A stretch of DNA of 64,000 bases from Burkholderia sp. GAS332 (GCA_900142905.1 FSRV01000001.1:1-64000), one strand, 5' to 3'; shown: positions 27,127 through 36,009, counted from the first letter of the stretch. Notes: generated by a model not told the origin, from the letters alone. Program-made: numbers and translations.

Positions 27127-27366
27127 ATGTCATCGAAAGATGTAGGGATCCGTATTCGCGTGGAAAAGGAACTCCGGGAGGCGTTCCAAGGCGCCTGCAT
27201 GTCCGAAAATCGGCAGGTGTCCGACGTGCTCCGAGAGTTTATGCGCGCTTTTGCGGACCGAAACAATGGCGGTAAGCAATCAAGCTTGTTCGCCGCGCCC
27301 CCGGCGGAAGAAGAGGTTAAAGTTGCGGCAACAAAAAAGCGGTCAACAAACACCAAGACAACATGA
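27127..27366 (+). CDS. Small ribbon-helix-helix DNA-binding protein, probable regulator of the defence operon
   Basis: 79 residues from ATG 27127. An in-frame ATG at 27085 lies inside the palindrome and is unlikely. The segment VGIRIRVEKELREAFQGACMSENRQVSDVLREFMRAF has the strand-helix-turn-helix layout of RHH (MetJ/Arc/ParD-like) proteins; the tail is disordered and basic (KKRSTNTKTT). Related small RHH proteins are common on plasmids, which hints at a mobile origin. The large upstream dyad and the 63-base gap to the methyltransferase gene suggest that it autoregulates and sets expression of the operon, like the control proteins of R-M systems. The regulatory role is inferred. Confidence 0.72.
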   Translation: MSSKDVGIRIRVEKELREAFQGACMSENRQVSDVLREFMRAFADRNNGGKQSSLFAAPPAEEEVKVAATKKRSTNTKTT

Positions 27367-27429
27367 GTTTTCGCGTGAACTCTCTCGTAGCCAGCGGTGC
27401 CGTACGAAACGATTCGATCGGGAGCGTCC

Positions 27430-28593
27430 ATGCTTAGCGTAGAGCTATTCAGTGGTTGTGGCGGCCTCGCGCTCGGTTTGTCACGATCCGGTTTCCATCA
27501 TGAAATGATGGTGGAATGGAACGAAGAGGCTGTGGCGACGGTTCTCCACAACAGGCGGCGCCGCATAAAGCACGTCTGTGACTGGCCCCTCGAGCGCGCC
27601 GACGATGTTCGCAATGTCGATTGGAGCCGCTATGCCGGCCGTCTCGACTTGGTCGCGGGCGGACCGCCTTGCCAACCGTTCTCGATCGGCGGAAAACATC
27701 GAGGTCAAGATGATGATCGGGACATGTGGCCTGAAGCAATTCGGGCAGTTGCTGAAACTAAGCCGCGAGCATTTTTATTTGAAAACGTTCGCGGCCTCAC
27801 TCGCGCCGCCTTTGCAGACTATCTGCACTGGATCCTCGCACATCTTCACCACCCGGACGAGTCTCGGCAGCCTGGTGAGGATCACATTGCGCACACGAAG
27901 CGACTCAACGCGATTACTCAGCCTTCGGCGTATCAGGTTTTGGTTGTTCCGGTTAATGCTGCCGATTTCGGAACACCTCAGAAGCGCCATCGAGTCATCA
28001 TCGCTGGAGTCCGGGCCAATCTCGGTGCTACGCTGCAAGCCCCAATCCCGACACACTCGCGAGCGCGTCTTCTTTGGGATCAATGGGTAACCGGCGATTA
28101 CTGGTTGCGCCATGCAATGAGCCGTCCGGACGATTCTTTCATAACGTCTTCGGATGTAGCCTTGGTGAAAAAGTTAAGGGCGTCTGAAGTCGCTCCGGCT
28201 GAGTTTCCTTGGGTCACAGTCAGGGATGCTTTGGCTGGACTTGGCGAACCTACTGGAAAGTCGAATCACGTACTCCAGGAGGGCGCGCGCGTTTATCCTG
28301 GTCACACGGGTAGCCCGCTCGATCAGCCCGCGAAAGCGCTTAAAGCAGGCGATCATGGTGTCCCGGGGGGCGAGAATATGATGGTTCGGGACGACGGAAG
28401 CGTTCGATACTTCACTACTAGGGAAGCTGCTCGTCTCCAAGGTTTGCCAGACTCCTATCAATTTCCCAGATCATGGTCGGAGAGCATGCGACAACTGGGG
28501 AATGCCGTCCCGTCACAGCTGGCTGAAGCAATCGGTGAGTGGATGTCCGAAATCCTTGGCGATACAGACGATAGACAAAGAGTCGCAGCATAA
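27430..28593 (+). CDS. DNA (cytosine-5-)methyltransferase of a type II R-M system
   Basis: 387 residues from ATG 27430 (GGAG 6 bases upstream; the GTG at 27397 is less likely). Conserved C5-MTase motifs: FSGCGG (motif I, 7-12), GGPPCQPFS with catalytic Cys81 (motif IV), ENV 118-120 (motif VI), TPQKRHRV (motif VIII, QxRxR) and GNAVP near the C-terminus (motif X). The target recognition region lies between motif VIII and the C-terminal motifs. It transfers methyl from SAM to cytosine C5 at the site that the partner nuclease cuts. The stop overlaps the start of the Eco29kI-like gene by one base (TAATG). By analogy with Eco29kI the site may be CCGCGG; this is inferred. Confidence 0.96.
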   Translation: MLSVELFSGCGGLALGLSRSGFHHEMMVEWNEEAVATVLHNRRRRIKHVCDWPLERADDVRNVDWSRYAGRLDLVAGGPPCQPFSIGGKHRGQDDDRDMWPEAIRAVAETKPRAFLFENVRGLTRAAFADYLHWILAHLHHPDESRQPGEDHIAHTKRLNAITQPSAYQVLVVPVNAADFGTPQKRHRVIIAGVRANLGATLQAPIPTHSRARLLWDQWVTGDYWLRHAMSRPDDSFITSSDVALVKKLRASEVAPAEFPWVTVRDALAGLGEPTGKSNHVLQEGARVYPGHTGSPLDQPAKALKAGDHGVPGGENMMVRDDGSVRYFTTREAARLQGLPDSYQFPRSWSESMRQLGNAVPSQLAEAIGEWMSEILGDTDDRQRVAA

Positions 28594-29531
28594 TGGCTAC
28601 GAGATCTAAAAAGCCTGAACAAACGGTTATCGGTGAAATCCGCGAGCGCCTAGATCATCTCCGAGGCTTGCTTCCATCGTTATCCCGTCCCGCCGCAAAT
28701 AAAGCAATGGCGGAGCTAGTCGCATTGACGAGTGAAATTGAGTCCACGCGCGCCGGGCTCGATCCAATTAAAGATCCCGGATCGCCATTCGACCCGGCTA
28801 ATCCGGACACGGCCGGTCGTTTGGTTGCGTTGGCTTTGGTAGCTCAAGACCGAATCCCGATCGAGCGCATTGCAAGGACATACGGTTCGGGCGTTTACGC
28901 GATTTACTACAAGGGCAATCACCCCGCATACAAGGCGGTGTCGGGAACCGAAACACCAATCTATGTGGGCAAGGCCGACCCCAAACAAGCAGACGCCGGA
29001 AGTGCTAGAGAACAGGGGCCACAACTTTACGGCAGACTCGCTGACCACCGACGTATGATTCGAACGGTCGGTGACTACGCAATTGCCAACAGCCTCCCCG
29101 ATCCTTTGCGTGTCGACGATTTCGAATGCAGGCGGCTCGTTTGTTCCACAAATGCGCAGTTAGTCGCTGAGCGCCATCTTATCGGGGTATTCAAGCCGGT
29201 CTGGAACAACGAGGTGGGCATTTGTTGGGGCATAAGCAAACACGGTGATGCCGCAAAGACTCGCGCCAACAAACGTTCGCCTTGGGACGTGATGCATCCC
29301 GGGCGTGTATGGGCAATGGCTGAAAGCCTCGAGGACAAAATGTCGGTTAGCCACATCGTAGAGCGCGTGGCGGCCCATTTTGAAGCGAATCCCCCTTATA
29401 GACACCGCGTCAGAATCGTGCGCGATTTCCTTGCCGCATTTGCTCAGAACGCTGCTATGACTCCCGGGGAGGAAGTGCCCGACGATGACGCGGTGGTGCT
29501 GGCTGCAGAAAGTGAAACACCGGGCGAGTGA
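28593..29531 (+). CDS. Eco29kI-family GIY-YIG restriction endonuclease
   Basis: 312 residues. The GIY-YIG core is GVYAIYY (Tyr102) and PIYVGK (Tyr124). The remaining catalytic set is also visible: Arg148 and His152 (GRLADHRR), Glu193 (VAERHLI) and Asn205 (PVWNN). The spacings Arg-His 4 and Glu-Asn 12 match those of Eco29kI (R104/H108, E142/N154), so all six active-site residues appear conserved. Eco29kI cuts CCGCGG. This protein is about 100 residues longer, with an N-terminal helical region (1-95) and an acidic C-terminal tail. It overlaps the MTase stop by one base and the vsr start by 47 bases. Site specificity is an inference. Confidence 0.92.
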   Translation: MATRSKKPEQTVIGEIRERLDHLRGLLPSLSRPAANKAMAELVALTSEIESTRAGLDPIKDPGSPFDPANPDTAGRLVALALVAQDRIPIERIARTYGSGVYAIYYKGNHPAYKAVSGTETPIYVGKADPKQADAGSAREQGPQLYGRLADHRRMIRTVGDYAIANSLPDPLRVDDFECRRLVCSTNAQLVAERHLIGVFKPVWNNEVGICWGISKHGDAAKTRANKRSPWDVMHPGRVWAMAESLEDKMSVSHIVERVAAHFEANPPYRHRVRIVRDFLAAFAQNAAMTPGEEVPDDDAVVLAAESETPGE

Positions 29532-29997
29532 TTCTGCTGCCGTCGATCCGGCGAGGTCCGCCCAGATGGCGTTGGTTCGCTCGCGCGATACTAAACCGGA
29601 AATGCGAGTCCGAAAAGCAGTACATGCTGCCGGGCTGCGCTATCTTCTTCACGATCGACGCTTGCCCGGCACGCCAGATTTAGTATTCCCTTCTCGGCGA
29701 ATTGTGGTTTTCGTTCACGGCTGCTTCTGGCATAGACACTCAGAGTGTCCGGCGGCACGACTGCCCAAAACTCGTATGGAGTTTTGGGAGGCCAAACTAT
29801 CAAACAATGTGGATAGAGACAGGCACCAACGCGCTGAGCTTGAAGAGCGTGGATGGATCGTACTTACAGTGTGGGAATGCGAAACAAGAAGTCCCTTGAT
29901 TCTCGAAAACCTTATCATGACGATCAAAGCGGTCACTCCAACGCGTCGCACCGCCGCTCGCAATATAGGTGGCAACGTCACCAAGCAGTCCAATTAA
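29485..29997 (+). CDS. vsr: Very short patch repair endonuclease Vsr
   Basis: 170 residues. Vsr signatures: RSRDTKPEMRVRKAVHAAGLRY, LPGTPDLVFP (catalytic Asp), VFVHGCFWHRH (zinc/DNA-binding), EFWEAKLSNNVDRD and LTVWECE. Vsr nicks 5' of the T in T:G mismatches made when 5-methylcytosine deaminates, which fits the neighbouring C5 methyltransferase. The start at 29485 lies inside the 3' end of the endonuclease gene (GGAGG 12 bases upstream); GTG 29512 is an alternative. The C-terminal 25 residues are basic and extend past the usual family end. Confidence 0.93.
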   Translation: MTRWCWLQKVKHRASDSAAVDPARSAQMALVRSRDTKPEMRVRKAVHAAGLRYLLHDRRLPGTPDLVFPSRRIVVFVHGCFWHRHSECPAARLPKTRMEFWEAKLSNNVDRDRHQRAELEERGWIVLTVWECETRSPLILENLIMTIKAVTPTRRTAARNIGGNVTKQSN

Positions 29998-30044
29998 GAT
30001 CAACGTCGCAACAGATTGAAATAAATGAGAGGAGGGACTTCGTC

Positions 30045-32387
30045 ATGCTTCAGGAGCTAGATCTCACACCGGACCCGCGCGTGTTGCAGATGTTGGGCGA
30101 GATTAGCCTCCAACCATGGCGCTGCATCGCGGAGCTTATCGACAACGGAATCGATGGGTTTCTGTCAGCAGCGAGAGGGCAGTCTCAGATCGCCAATCCG
30201 GAAATCACCGTCACTGTGCCAACGGTCGACAACGACTCCGTGCGCGTAGTCGTTAAGGACAATGGCCCAGGCATGTCGATCGACATGCTGGAGAATGCAG
30301 TGAAAGCCGGCTGGACCGGGAAAGATTCGCTATCGAATCTTGGACTGTTCGGAATGGGTTTTAACATCGCGACCGCGCGGCTCGGAGTGGTAACGGAAGT
30401 ATGGACGACTCGGGCCGGTGACCTAGAGTCGGTAGGAGTTCGCATCGACCTCGAAGCATTGAACCGGACACGAAACTTCAAAGTTCCACGGCAGACGAGG
30501 CCAAAGCAGGATCCGAATCTACATGGCACAGAGATCGTAATTTCCAGACTGAAGCCGGATCAACGAGCTTTTTTGGCACGTTCGAATAATCTCAAAACCA
30601 TTAGGAAACAACTTGCTCGGACTTATGCGTCGCTTTTGACGAATTCCGAGGCAGGTCGGATTCGTCTGCTGGTGAATGGGACACGTATCATTCCGCGCTT
30701 GCATTGCGTCTGGGACGAAGCGCGATCGGTCGAGCTGAATGACGGCACGCCTGTCAGCGCGGTCGAACGAATTGACAGAACTCTCGCTCCTCGACGCTAT
30801 TGTGCGCACTGCATGCGCACGTTGACGATCGACGACCATACCTGCCCGACGGGCAGCGCGAGCTGCTCAATTTCGGAGACACCGAGACGGTTGCGCGGCT
30901 GGATTGGTATTCAACGCTATCTCGACAAGACTGAATTCGGCATCGACTTTATCCGTAATGGACGAAAGATTGAGATTGCAAACAAGGACTTGTTCGTTTG
31001 GACAGACGGGGAAAGCTCGGAGGTCGAGTATCCCATTGATGATCCTCGAAATCGTGGGCGATTTGTCGGCGAAATTCACATTGATCATTGCAGGGTCAGC
31101 TATACAAAGGATCGCTTCGAACGCGACGATCCGGCGTGGGATGAAATGGTCCGAATCGTTCGCGGCGATGGCCCCTTGCGCCCCATCGCCGCAAGGCAGC
31201 GTGGATATGATGGAAATCAGAGTCCACTCTATAAGTTATTCCAAGCGTTTCGCCGATCAAGCCCTCAAGGAAAGAACAGCTTGTGGTCTCGCGTCATGGT
31301 GGTACGTGACAACGATCGATCCATGCAAATGGCAGAGTCTTTTGCGAATGGCGACCCAGACTATTTGACGGACGAACGCTGGTGGCAATTAGTCGAGGAG
31401 CAAGACAAGGAGGCACTTGGGGAGCACACGTCCGGAAGTGAAAAGCCAAGCGGCGCAGAGATCCCAGACGGATTCTTTGGAGGTAGCAGTGCTGGCGAGC
31501 CAGCACGTGATACATCAGCCACAAAGGATCCGCAAGGCGAAGTTGCTCCTGAGACTTTTCAGCCGACGCTGCGACGACAGCTGCACGAACTAACGCGCAA
31601 ATATGTGCACCCCACCTATCGCGTGGAATACGACGTCCAAGCGTTTGCAGTTTCGTCGAACGACAAAGACTTGCAGCAAGGTGTTCCTTGGCTCGTCAGA
31701 CTGGACGACGTAGCAACGCGAACGTATGGTTTCTTAGTCGATGTGGACAATCCCGTCTTTCGCTCGACGACCATGACTCCGCTCGACGCGCTGCTGACCG
31801 AGCTTTCGCATCGAACTGTCGAGTTCCTGAAAGGGCAAGTGCAAGAAGTATCTATTGCCAGCATATTGACCGAGTTCCGTCTCCAGTATTGCGTGGATAC
31901 TAGGCTGGATCCGCAAGAGATTATCGCGCAAGCTTCCACCGTCATTGGAGAGATCGCCAGATCCGTCCCTGTTCGTCTCAAACCTGGGCAGGGGGCCACT
32001 TTATTTGATGAGCTCAGTCAGGATGAGCGAGAAGCTATTGCGGGAAGGATGGCTGCACGAGGCGTTTCAGATCATAAGGCGATCATTGCAGATGGACGAT
32101 TCTTGGACTACGCCGATCCACAATCGATCAGAGCATTTTTCAATCGCTATCCAAATCTGTTTCTGGACGGTAAGTATTGGGATGACTCATTCGAGTTGAT
32201 TGATTTCGGCAGTGAGCGAATTACGAATCAAGCAAGAGAACGCATTCGTTCTCGTTACGATGCGTATCTTGGCGACGCAGTTTGGTTGGCATACCAAACC
32301 CCAGCCGATCTGGAGGACGCCGATCGCGACGCCATAATTCGCGCAACTTGCTCGTTGCGATTATTGCGTCCGGACGTTGTCGAGTGA
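30045..32387 (+). CDS. MORC/MutL-like GHKL ATPase with four-cysteine cluster (defence operon)
   Basis: 780 residues from ATG 30045 (GAGGAGGG site); the open frame extends upstream but without family features. The Bergerat ATP-binding fold is clear: E30xxD33N34xxD37 (AELIDNGIDG), DNGPGM 72-77 and GLFGMGFN 100-107. A cysteine cluster CxxC...CxxxxxxC (Cys253, 256, 267, 274) interrupts the second domain and should bind zinc. The C-terminal half (about 480-780) is not recognised. GHKL ATPases of this kind occur in restriction-type operons and are related to eukaryotic MORC proteins, where ATP-driven dimerisation clamps DNA. Its role here, as a sensor or clamp that directs nucleases, is inferred. 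It ends one base before the helicase start. Confidence 0.88.
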   Translation: MLQELDLTPDPRVLQMLGEISLQPWRCIAELIDNGIDGFLSAARGQSQIANPEITVTVPTVDNDSVRVVVKDNGPGMSIDMLENAVKAGWTGKDSLSNLGLFGMGFNIATARLGVVTEVWTTRAGDLESVGVRIDLEALNRTRNFKVPRQTRPKQDPNLHGTEIVISRLKPDQRAFLARSNNLKTIRKQLARTYASLLTNSEAGRIRLLVNGTRIIPRLHCVWDEARSVELNDGTPVSAVERIDRTLAPRRYCAHCMRTLTIDDHTCPTGSASCSISETPRRLRGWIGIQRYLDKTEFGIDFIRNGRKIEIANKDLFVWTDGESSEVEYPIDDPRNRGRFVGEIHIDHCRVSYTKDRFERDDPAWDEMVRIVRGDGPLRPIAARQRGYDGNQSPLYKLFQAFRRSSPQGKNSLWSRVMVVRDNDRSMQMAESFANGDPDYLTDERWWQLVEEQDKEALGEHTSGSEKPSGAEIPDGFFGGSSAGEPARDTSATKDPQGEVAPETFQPTLRRQLHELTRKYVHPTYRVEYDVQAFAVSSNDKDLQQGVPWLVRLDDVATRTYGFLVDVDNPVFRSTTMTPLDALLTELSHRTVEFLKGQVQEVSIASILTEFRLQYCVDTRLDPQEIIAQASTVIGEIARSVPVRLKPGQGATLFDELSQDEREAIAGRMAARGVSDHKAIIADGRFLDYADPQSIRAFFNRYPNLFLDGKYWDDSFELIDFGSERITNQARERIRSRYDAYLGDAVWLAYQTPADLEDADRDAIIRATCSLRLLRPDVVE

Positions 32388-32388
32388 G

Positions 32389-34026
32389 ATGGAAAATTCC
32401 TTCCTCGATTCCCGACGATTATTAAACGGACCATGGCAGGCGTTTGAGCGAGACATTGCGCGTCTTCTCGTGTGCAATGGATTCGACGATGTTCGTGTTG
32501 TCGGAAAATCCGGGGCGCGGGGCGCGGATGTCTTAGGTGCGAAAAATGGGGAACTCTGGGTAATCCAATGTCAATTCGCGTCTGCGGGAAGGGCGGAAGG
32601 ATCCGCCGTTGATGAAGTGGCGGAAGCTGCTCGTTATTATCGAGCGGATCGCATTTTTGTCGCGTCTTCACGCCGCGCTGGTGCTGCCACTCATGCAGCG
32701 GTGAAACGATGGCACGCGCTAGGGATGACGATCAAGATTCTAGAGCCAAGCACTCTGCTTGAAATGGCTCGACGCAGCCCGGAGTATGCGAATACGCGGC
32801 GCGAACTTAGAGACTATCAGCAGGAGGCAGTCGACAGCTTCGTGGCCGCCTTGCGCGAGACTGGGCGGGCACAAGTTGTACTCGCGACAGGTCTGGGTAA
32901 AACTGTGGTCTTGGCGGAAACACTCGCTCAGCTTTATCGAGACGAAGCAGTGCCGACAGGCCGAGCGCTGGTTTTGGCTGGAACTAGAGAACTGGTAGAC
33001 CAGCTGCACAAGTCGTTTTGGGATCAGTTGCCCAAATGGGTTCCGACGCACCGCCTCGTTGGCGGAGAATTTCCGTCCTTTTGGGAGGGCGTGACATTCG
33101 CAACAGTTCAAAGCGTTGTGGCGCAACTAGAAATACTGCCAAGCTTCGGAGTAGTTCTGATCGACGAAGCGCATCACGTAGGTTCGGAGACATTTAATAA
33201 AGTCACTGATCGCTTATCGGATGCGATGGTCGGTGGCGCGACGGCGACGCCTTGGCGCGGCGACGGCTACGATATTGACCGCCAGCTAGGACCACCCGTC
33301 ATGCGGGTCGGCATTGCGGAGGGCTTGCGCCGTAAATTTTTGTGCGCGGCCGACTATCGCATGCTGGCAGATAACGTAGACTGGAAATTCGTACGCTCGA
33401 GCTCTCGTCATAACTACTCGATTTCTCAGCTAAATCGGCGTCTCCTATTACCCACACGCGATGAGGAGGCTGCAAAGACAATTCGACAGGTTTTCGACAG
33501 CGAGAATCGTCGCTCAATAATTGTTTTTTGCTCCACAGTGCTGCATGCAAAGAGCTTTGCAGCAATGTTGCGACTTTTCGGCTTACGGACGGAGCCGCTT
33601 ACCGGCGAAATGTCAGCCAGAGAGCGAGACGTAACACTATCGGCGTTTCGAAAGGGCGCTCTAGACGCCATCACTACCCGCGATTTATTTAATGAAGGTG
33701 TCGACGTTCCAGACGTAGACATGCTCGTGTTCATGCGCGTCACGCACAGCCGCAGAATCTTTGTGCAACAACTAGGACGAGGCCTACGCGTAAGCCCCCG
33801 AAAGGAGAAAGTTGTGGTACTCGACTTTGTAAGTGACCTTCGGAGGATTTCTGAGGTGATTGAACTGGAAAAGGCCGTACAAGGAGAGGTAGAACGGTTG
33901 CGACTTCCGGGAATGATACAGTTCCGGAACGGGGAAGCTGCTGATTTTATGCTGAAATGGATGACAGAGCAGGCAGATCTATTCATGCGCGAGGGCGATG
34001 CGCGGCTTGAGTTACCCAATTTTTGA
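32389..34026 (+). CDS. Mrr-like nuclease domain fused to SF2 (DEAH) helicase
   Basis: 545 residues from ATG 32389; a TTG at 32377 overlapping the previous stop is an alternative. Residues 1-130 look like an Mrr/REase-fold domain (FERDIARLL, GARGADVLG with Asp47, LWVIQCQFA). In the usual (D)...(E/Q)xK motif the Lys would be residue 62 but is Gln (Q60-C-Q62), so cleavage activity is doubtful. Residues 135-490 are an SF2 helicase: RDYQQEAV, Walker A ATGLGKT (Lys171), DEAH 259-262, GATATP, and QQLGRGLR as motif VI. It probably translocates on DNA as the motor of the system. It lies between the GHKL ATPase gene and two small genes on a continuous transcript. Confidence 0.9.
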   Translation: MENSFLDSRRLLNGPWQAFERDIARLLVCNGFDDVRVVGKSGARGADVLGAKNGELWVIQCQFASAGRAEGSAVDEVAEAARYYRADRIFVASSRRAGAATHAAVKRWHALGMTIKILEPSTLLEMARRSPEYANTRRELRDYQQEAVDSFVAALRETGRAQVVLATGLGKTVVLAETLAQLYRDEAVPTGRALVLAGTRELVDQLHKSFWDQLPKWVPTHRLVGGEFPSFWEGVTFATVQSVVAQLEILPSFGVVLIDEAHHVGSETFNKVTDRLSDAMVGGATATPWRGDGYDIDRQLGPPVMRVGIAEGLRRKFLCAADYRMLADNVDWKFVRSSSRHNYSISQLNRRLLLPTRDEEAAKTIRQVFDSENRRSIIVFCSTVLHAKSFAAMLRLFGLRTEPLTGEMSARERDVTLSAFRKGALDAITTRDLFNEGVDVPDVDMLVFMRVTHSRRIFVQQLGRGLRVSPRKEKVVVLDFVSDLRRISEVIELEKAVQGEVERLRLPGMIQFRNGEAADFMLKWMTEQADLFMREGDARLELPNF

Positions 34027-34062
34027 TTATTTCGCATTGCCGGCGGAAAGATGCGTTGAACT

Positions 34063-34590
34063 ATGATTCCAGAAAAAATACGCGAGGACATACGCAGCCA
34101 GCTTTGGGCGGAAGCTGACGATATTGGCTGGTCGTCCCTAAGTGACATAGATCGGGCGAAGTGCTACGAGAATTGGACACGCTCGTCCGCTATAGGAGTT
34201 CGCCTAGGCCACTTTATGGACCCTCGAAGAGTTCGGGTCTACATTAAAGATTCACTCTTGAAGCCTTACGAACGCTTACGGCTTTCACAAACGGAGGACT
34301 CCGTTTGGCAAGCGTTGGCATTGCCCACACCAGGACTTAATGCCGAAAGCTTCATAAAACCGCATGGTAGAAGGACGACTGATGGACGCGTTGTCTGTTG
34401 GGGGAAAAGTCGCGACTGGAAATTCGTCCTGTTTGCGGTTTTCGAACGGGCGTGGAGGCACCCTGCGTCGGTGCCCTTCGGCGTAGTGCTGCTTGAGTCT
34501 GGCAAAACCACCAACGCGCGGGAGCGGCAACTGGTACGGGATGCCGCGCAGAAGCTAGGTATTGTGCGAATTGAATGGTTGGAGGAATAG
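34063..34590 (+). CDS. Unrecognised 175-residue protein of the defence operon
   Basis: No family recognised. The protein is soluble, with no signal peptide or membrane helix. The N-terminal half is helical and charged; the C-terminal half has alternating hydrophobic strands (DWKFVLFAVFERAW, FGVVLLESG, GIVRIEWLEE) typical of an alpha/beta domain. Its gene starts 36 bases after the helicase stop and ends one base before the PIN-like gene, so it is transcribed with them. It may be a specificity, adaptor or regulatory subunit of the helicase or PIN protein; this is a guess from position. Confidence 0.7.
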   Translation: MIPEKIREDIRSQLWAEADDIGWSSLSDIDRAKCYENWTRSSAIGVRLGHFMDPRRVRVYIKDSLLKPYERLRLSQTEDSVWQALALPTPGLNAESFIKPHGRRTTDGRVVCWGKSRDWKFVLFAVFERAWRHPASVPFGVVLLESGKTTNARERQLVRDAAQKLGIVRIEWLEE

Positions 34591-34591
34591 C

Positions 34592-35713
34592 ATGAGGCAA
34601 GACTTTCCGGGCTGGTTCCAGAAAACACAGGAAGAGCTCGCCGCAATTTGGGATCACGCTATCTTCGTGCCAGACGCGAATATCCTCCTGCATTGCGTGA
34701 GACACCCGACCAACGTGCGGGAAGAGTTGTTACGTGTCTTTGAGGTGTTGAAGGATTCGCTATGGATACCTTATCAAGTCGGATTGGAATTCAATCGCAA
34801 CAGACTGGATGTGGAATTCGGTGCGCAAGACGCATACGATCGCCTAACAAAAGAATATGAAGGCGCGCTAGGTCAAGCAAAGGAGCGATTACGCCAGCTT
34901 CGGGCACACCCAATGATTAATGTTGAACATGAGATCGCCGCATTGGACGGTTTTCTTGACGACTTTAAGACGCGCATTGCGGAAGCCCGTTTGGCGCATC
35001 CAGCAGGCGAGATTGCGTTGGCCGTCAATCGCCTAACTGATTTATTTAAGGATCGCGTTGGCCCGAAGTGGAAGCACGAGCAATTAATCGCGATTAAAAA
35101 GGAGGGAGAGGACCGATACGCAAAGCAAATTCCTCCTGGCTACAAAGATGCCAAAAAGGATGCCGGTGAGTTCAATAGGTTTGGCGATCTGATCATATGG
35201 AAAGATATGCTTGAGAAAGCAAAATCAGAAAATCGCCCCATCATTTTTATTTCCGATGATGCAAAGGAGGACTGGTGGTGGATTCACCGCGGGCGAAAAC
35301 TCGGAGCACGCCCCGAGCTCATTGAGGAGTTCAAGCTCGCTTCCGACCAGGATTTTCATGTCTATGAGTTTGGCCAGTTTCTTCGGATCGCAGCCGAGCG
35401 GCATCCCGAAATTCAGGCGGGCGTGGAGCAGATCAGCAAGAGCTTGTCTGATGATGAGCAGGCACGCAAACGAGCGCGAGGAGCTGCAGAAATTCAGTCC
35501 CTCAAAGAACTAATCACGCGCCTAGAGGATGAGCGAGATTCGATTGTATCTGCGCTCTCCGGTGCTCCAACCATCGAGCCTATCAAGACTCTGGTCAAGG
35601 ACAAAACTGCACTAAGAGAGAGGCTCACAATGCTTGGCGCAGAGCTCGATGACGCTGTTGCCGCACTAACCGTTGAGACTGACGTAACGGATAGCGGCGA
35701 TCTTCCATCTTAG
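34592..35713 (+). CDS. PIN-like nuclease (PIN_8/DUF4935 type) with C-terminal coiled coil
   Basis: 373 residues from ATG 34592 (GGAGGAATAG upstream); GTG at 34562 is unlikely. The N-terminal AIFVPDANILLH (Asp28), GLEFNRNR (Glu66), a GEFNRFGDLIIWKDM segment and FISDDAKEDWW give the spaced acidic residues of a PIN-like metal site. An internal helical insertion (about 80-185) and a C-terminal coiled coil (about 285-350) surround it. PIN domains cleave RNA, or DNA in some defence systems. As the last gene of the operon it is a candidate effector nuclease. Nuclease activity is by family; the substrate is unknown. Confidence 0.82.
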   Translation: MRQDFPGWFQKTQEELAAIWDHAIFVPDANILLHCVRHPTNVREELLRVFEVLKDSLWIPYQVGLEFNRNRLDVEFGAQDAYDRLTKEYEGALGQAKERLRQLRAHPMINVEHEIAALDGFLDDFKTRIAEARLAHPAGEIALAVNRLTDLFKDRVGPKWKHEQLIAIKKEGEDRYAKQIPPGYKDAKKDAGEFNRFGDLIIWKDMLEKAKSENRPIIFISDDAKEDWWWIHRGRKLGARPELIEEFKLASDQDFHVYEFGQFLRIAAERHPEIQAGVEQISKSLSDDEQARKRARGAAEIQSLKELITRLEDERDSIVSALSGAPTIEPIKTLVKDKTALRERLTMLGAELDDAVAALTVETDVTDSGDLPS

Positions 35714-36009
35714 TGGACTTGACTAGCGCAACAAAAGCCCGCCAAGATATTAAGCGTTGTGCAGGCTGATCATCTCAACCGTCTGCAGGAGATGCGCTCG
35801 ACCATTTGCCTAACGTCAGCAAAATGGTCCTTCGAATCGAAAGAAAACGGTCGACAATTGCTTTGCCGGTAAGCGCTACCGGGAAAATTCTGGGTCTAAC
35901 CCGAGCGCCGCTGTCGCGAACCGGAAGCGCGAAGATATAGTGTCTTGCCTGCATGATTCCATTGGCCGCCTCGCGCACGTCGTCGCTGGATGAGTGCCCT
36001 TTAAGCATG
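35714..36009. other. Intergenic region between the defence operon and gyrB
   Basis: 296 bases on the far side of the gyrB terminator. A 77-codon open frame on the - strand (35775-36008) starts against the terminator stem without a ribosome-binding site and resembles nothing I know, so it is not called. No att-like repeat or tRNA was recognised at this island border. Confidence 0.5.

Noticed and set aside
35775..36008. 77-codon - strand frame between the gyrB terminator and the defence operon
   Set aside because: It starts against the terminator stem with no ribosome-binding site and no family resemblance.
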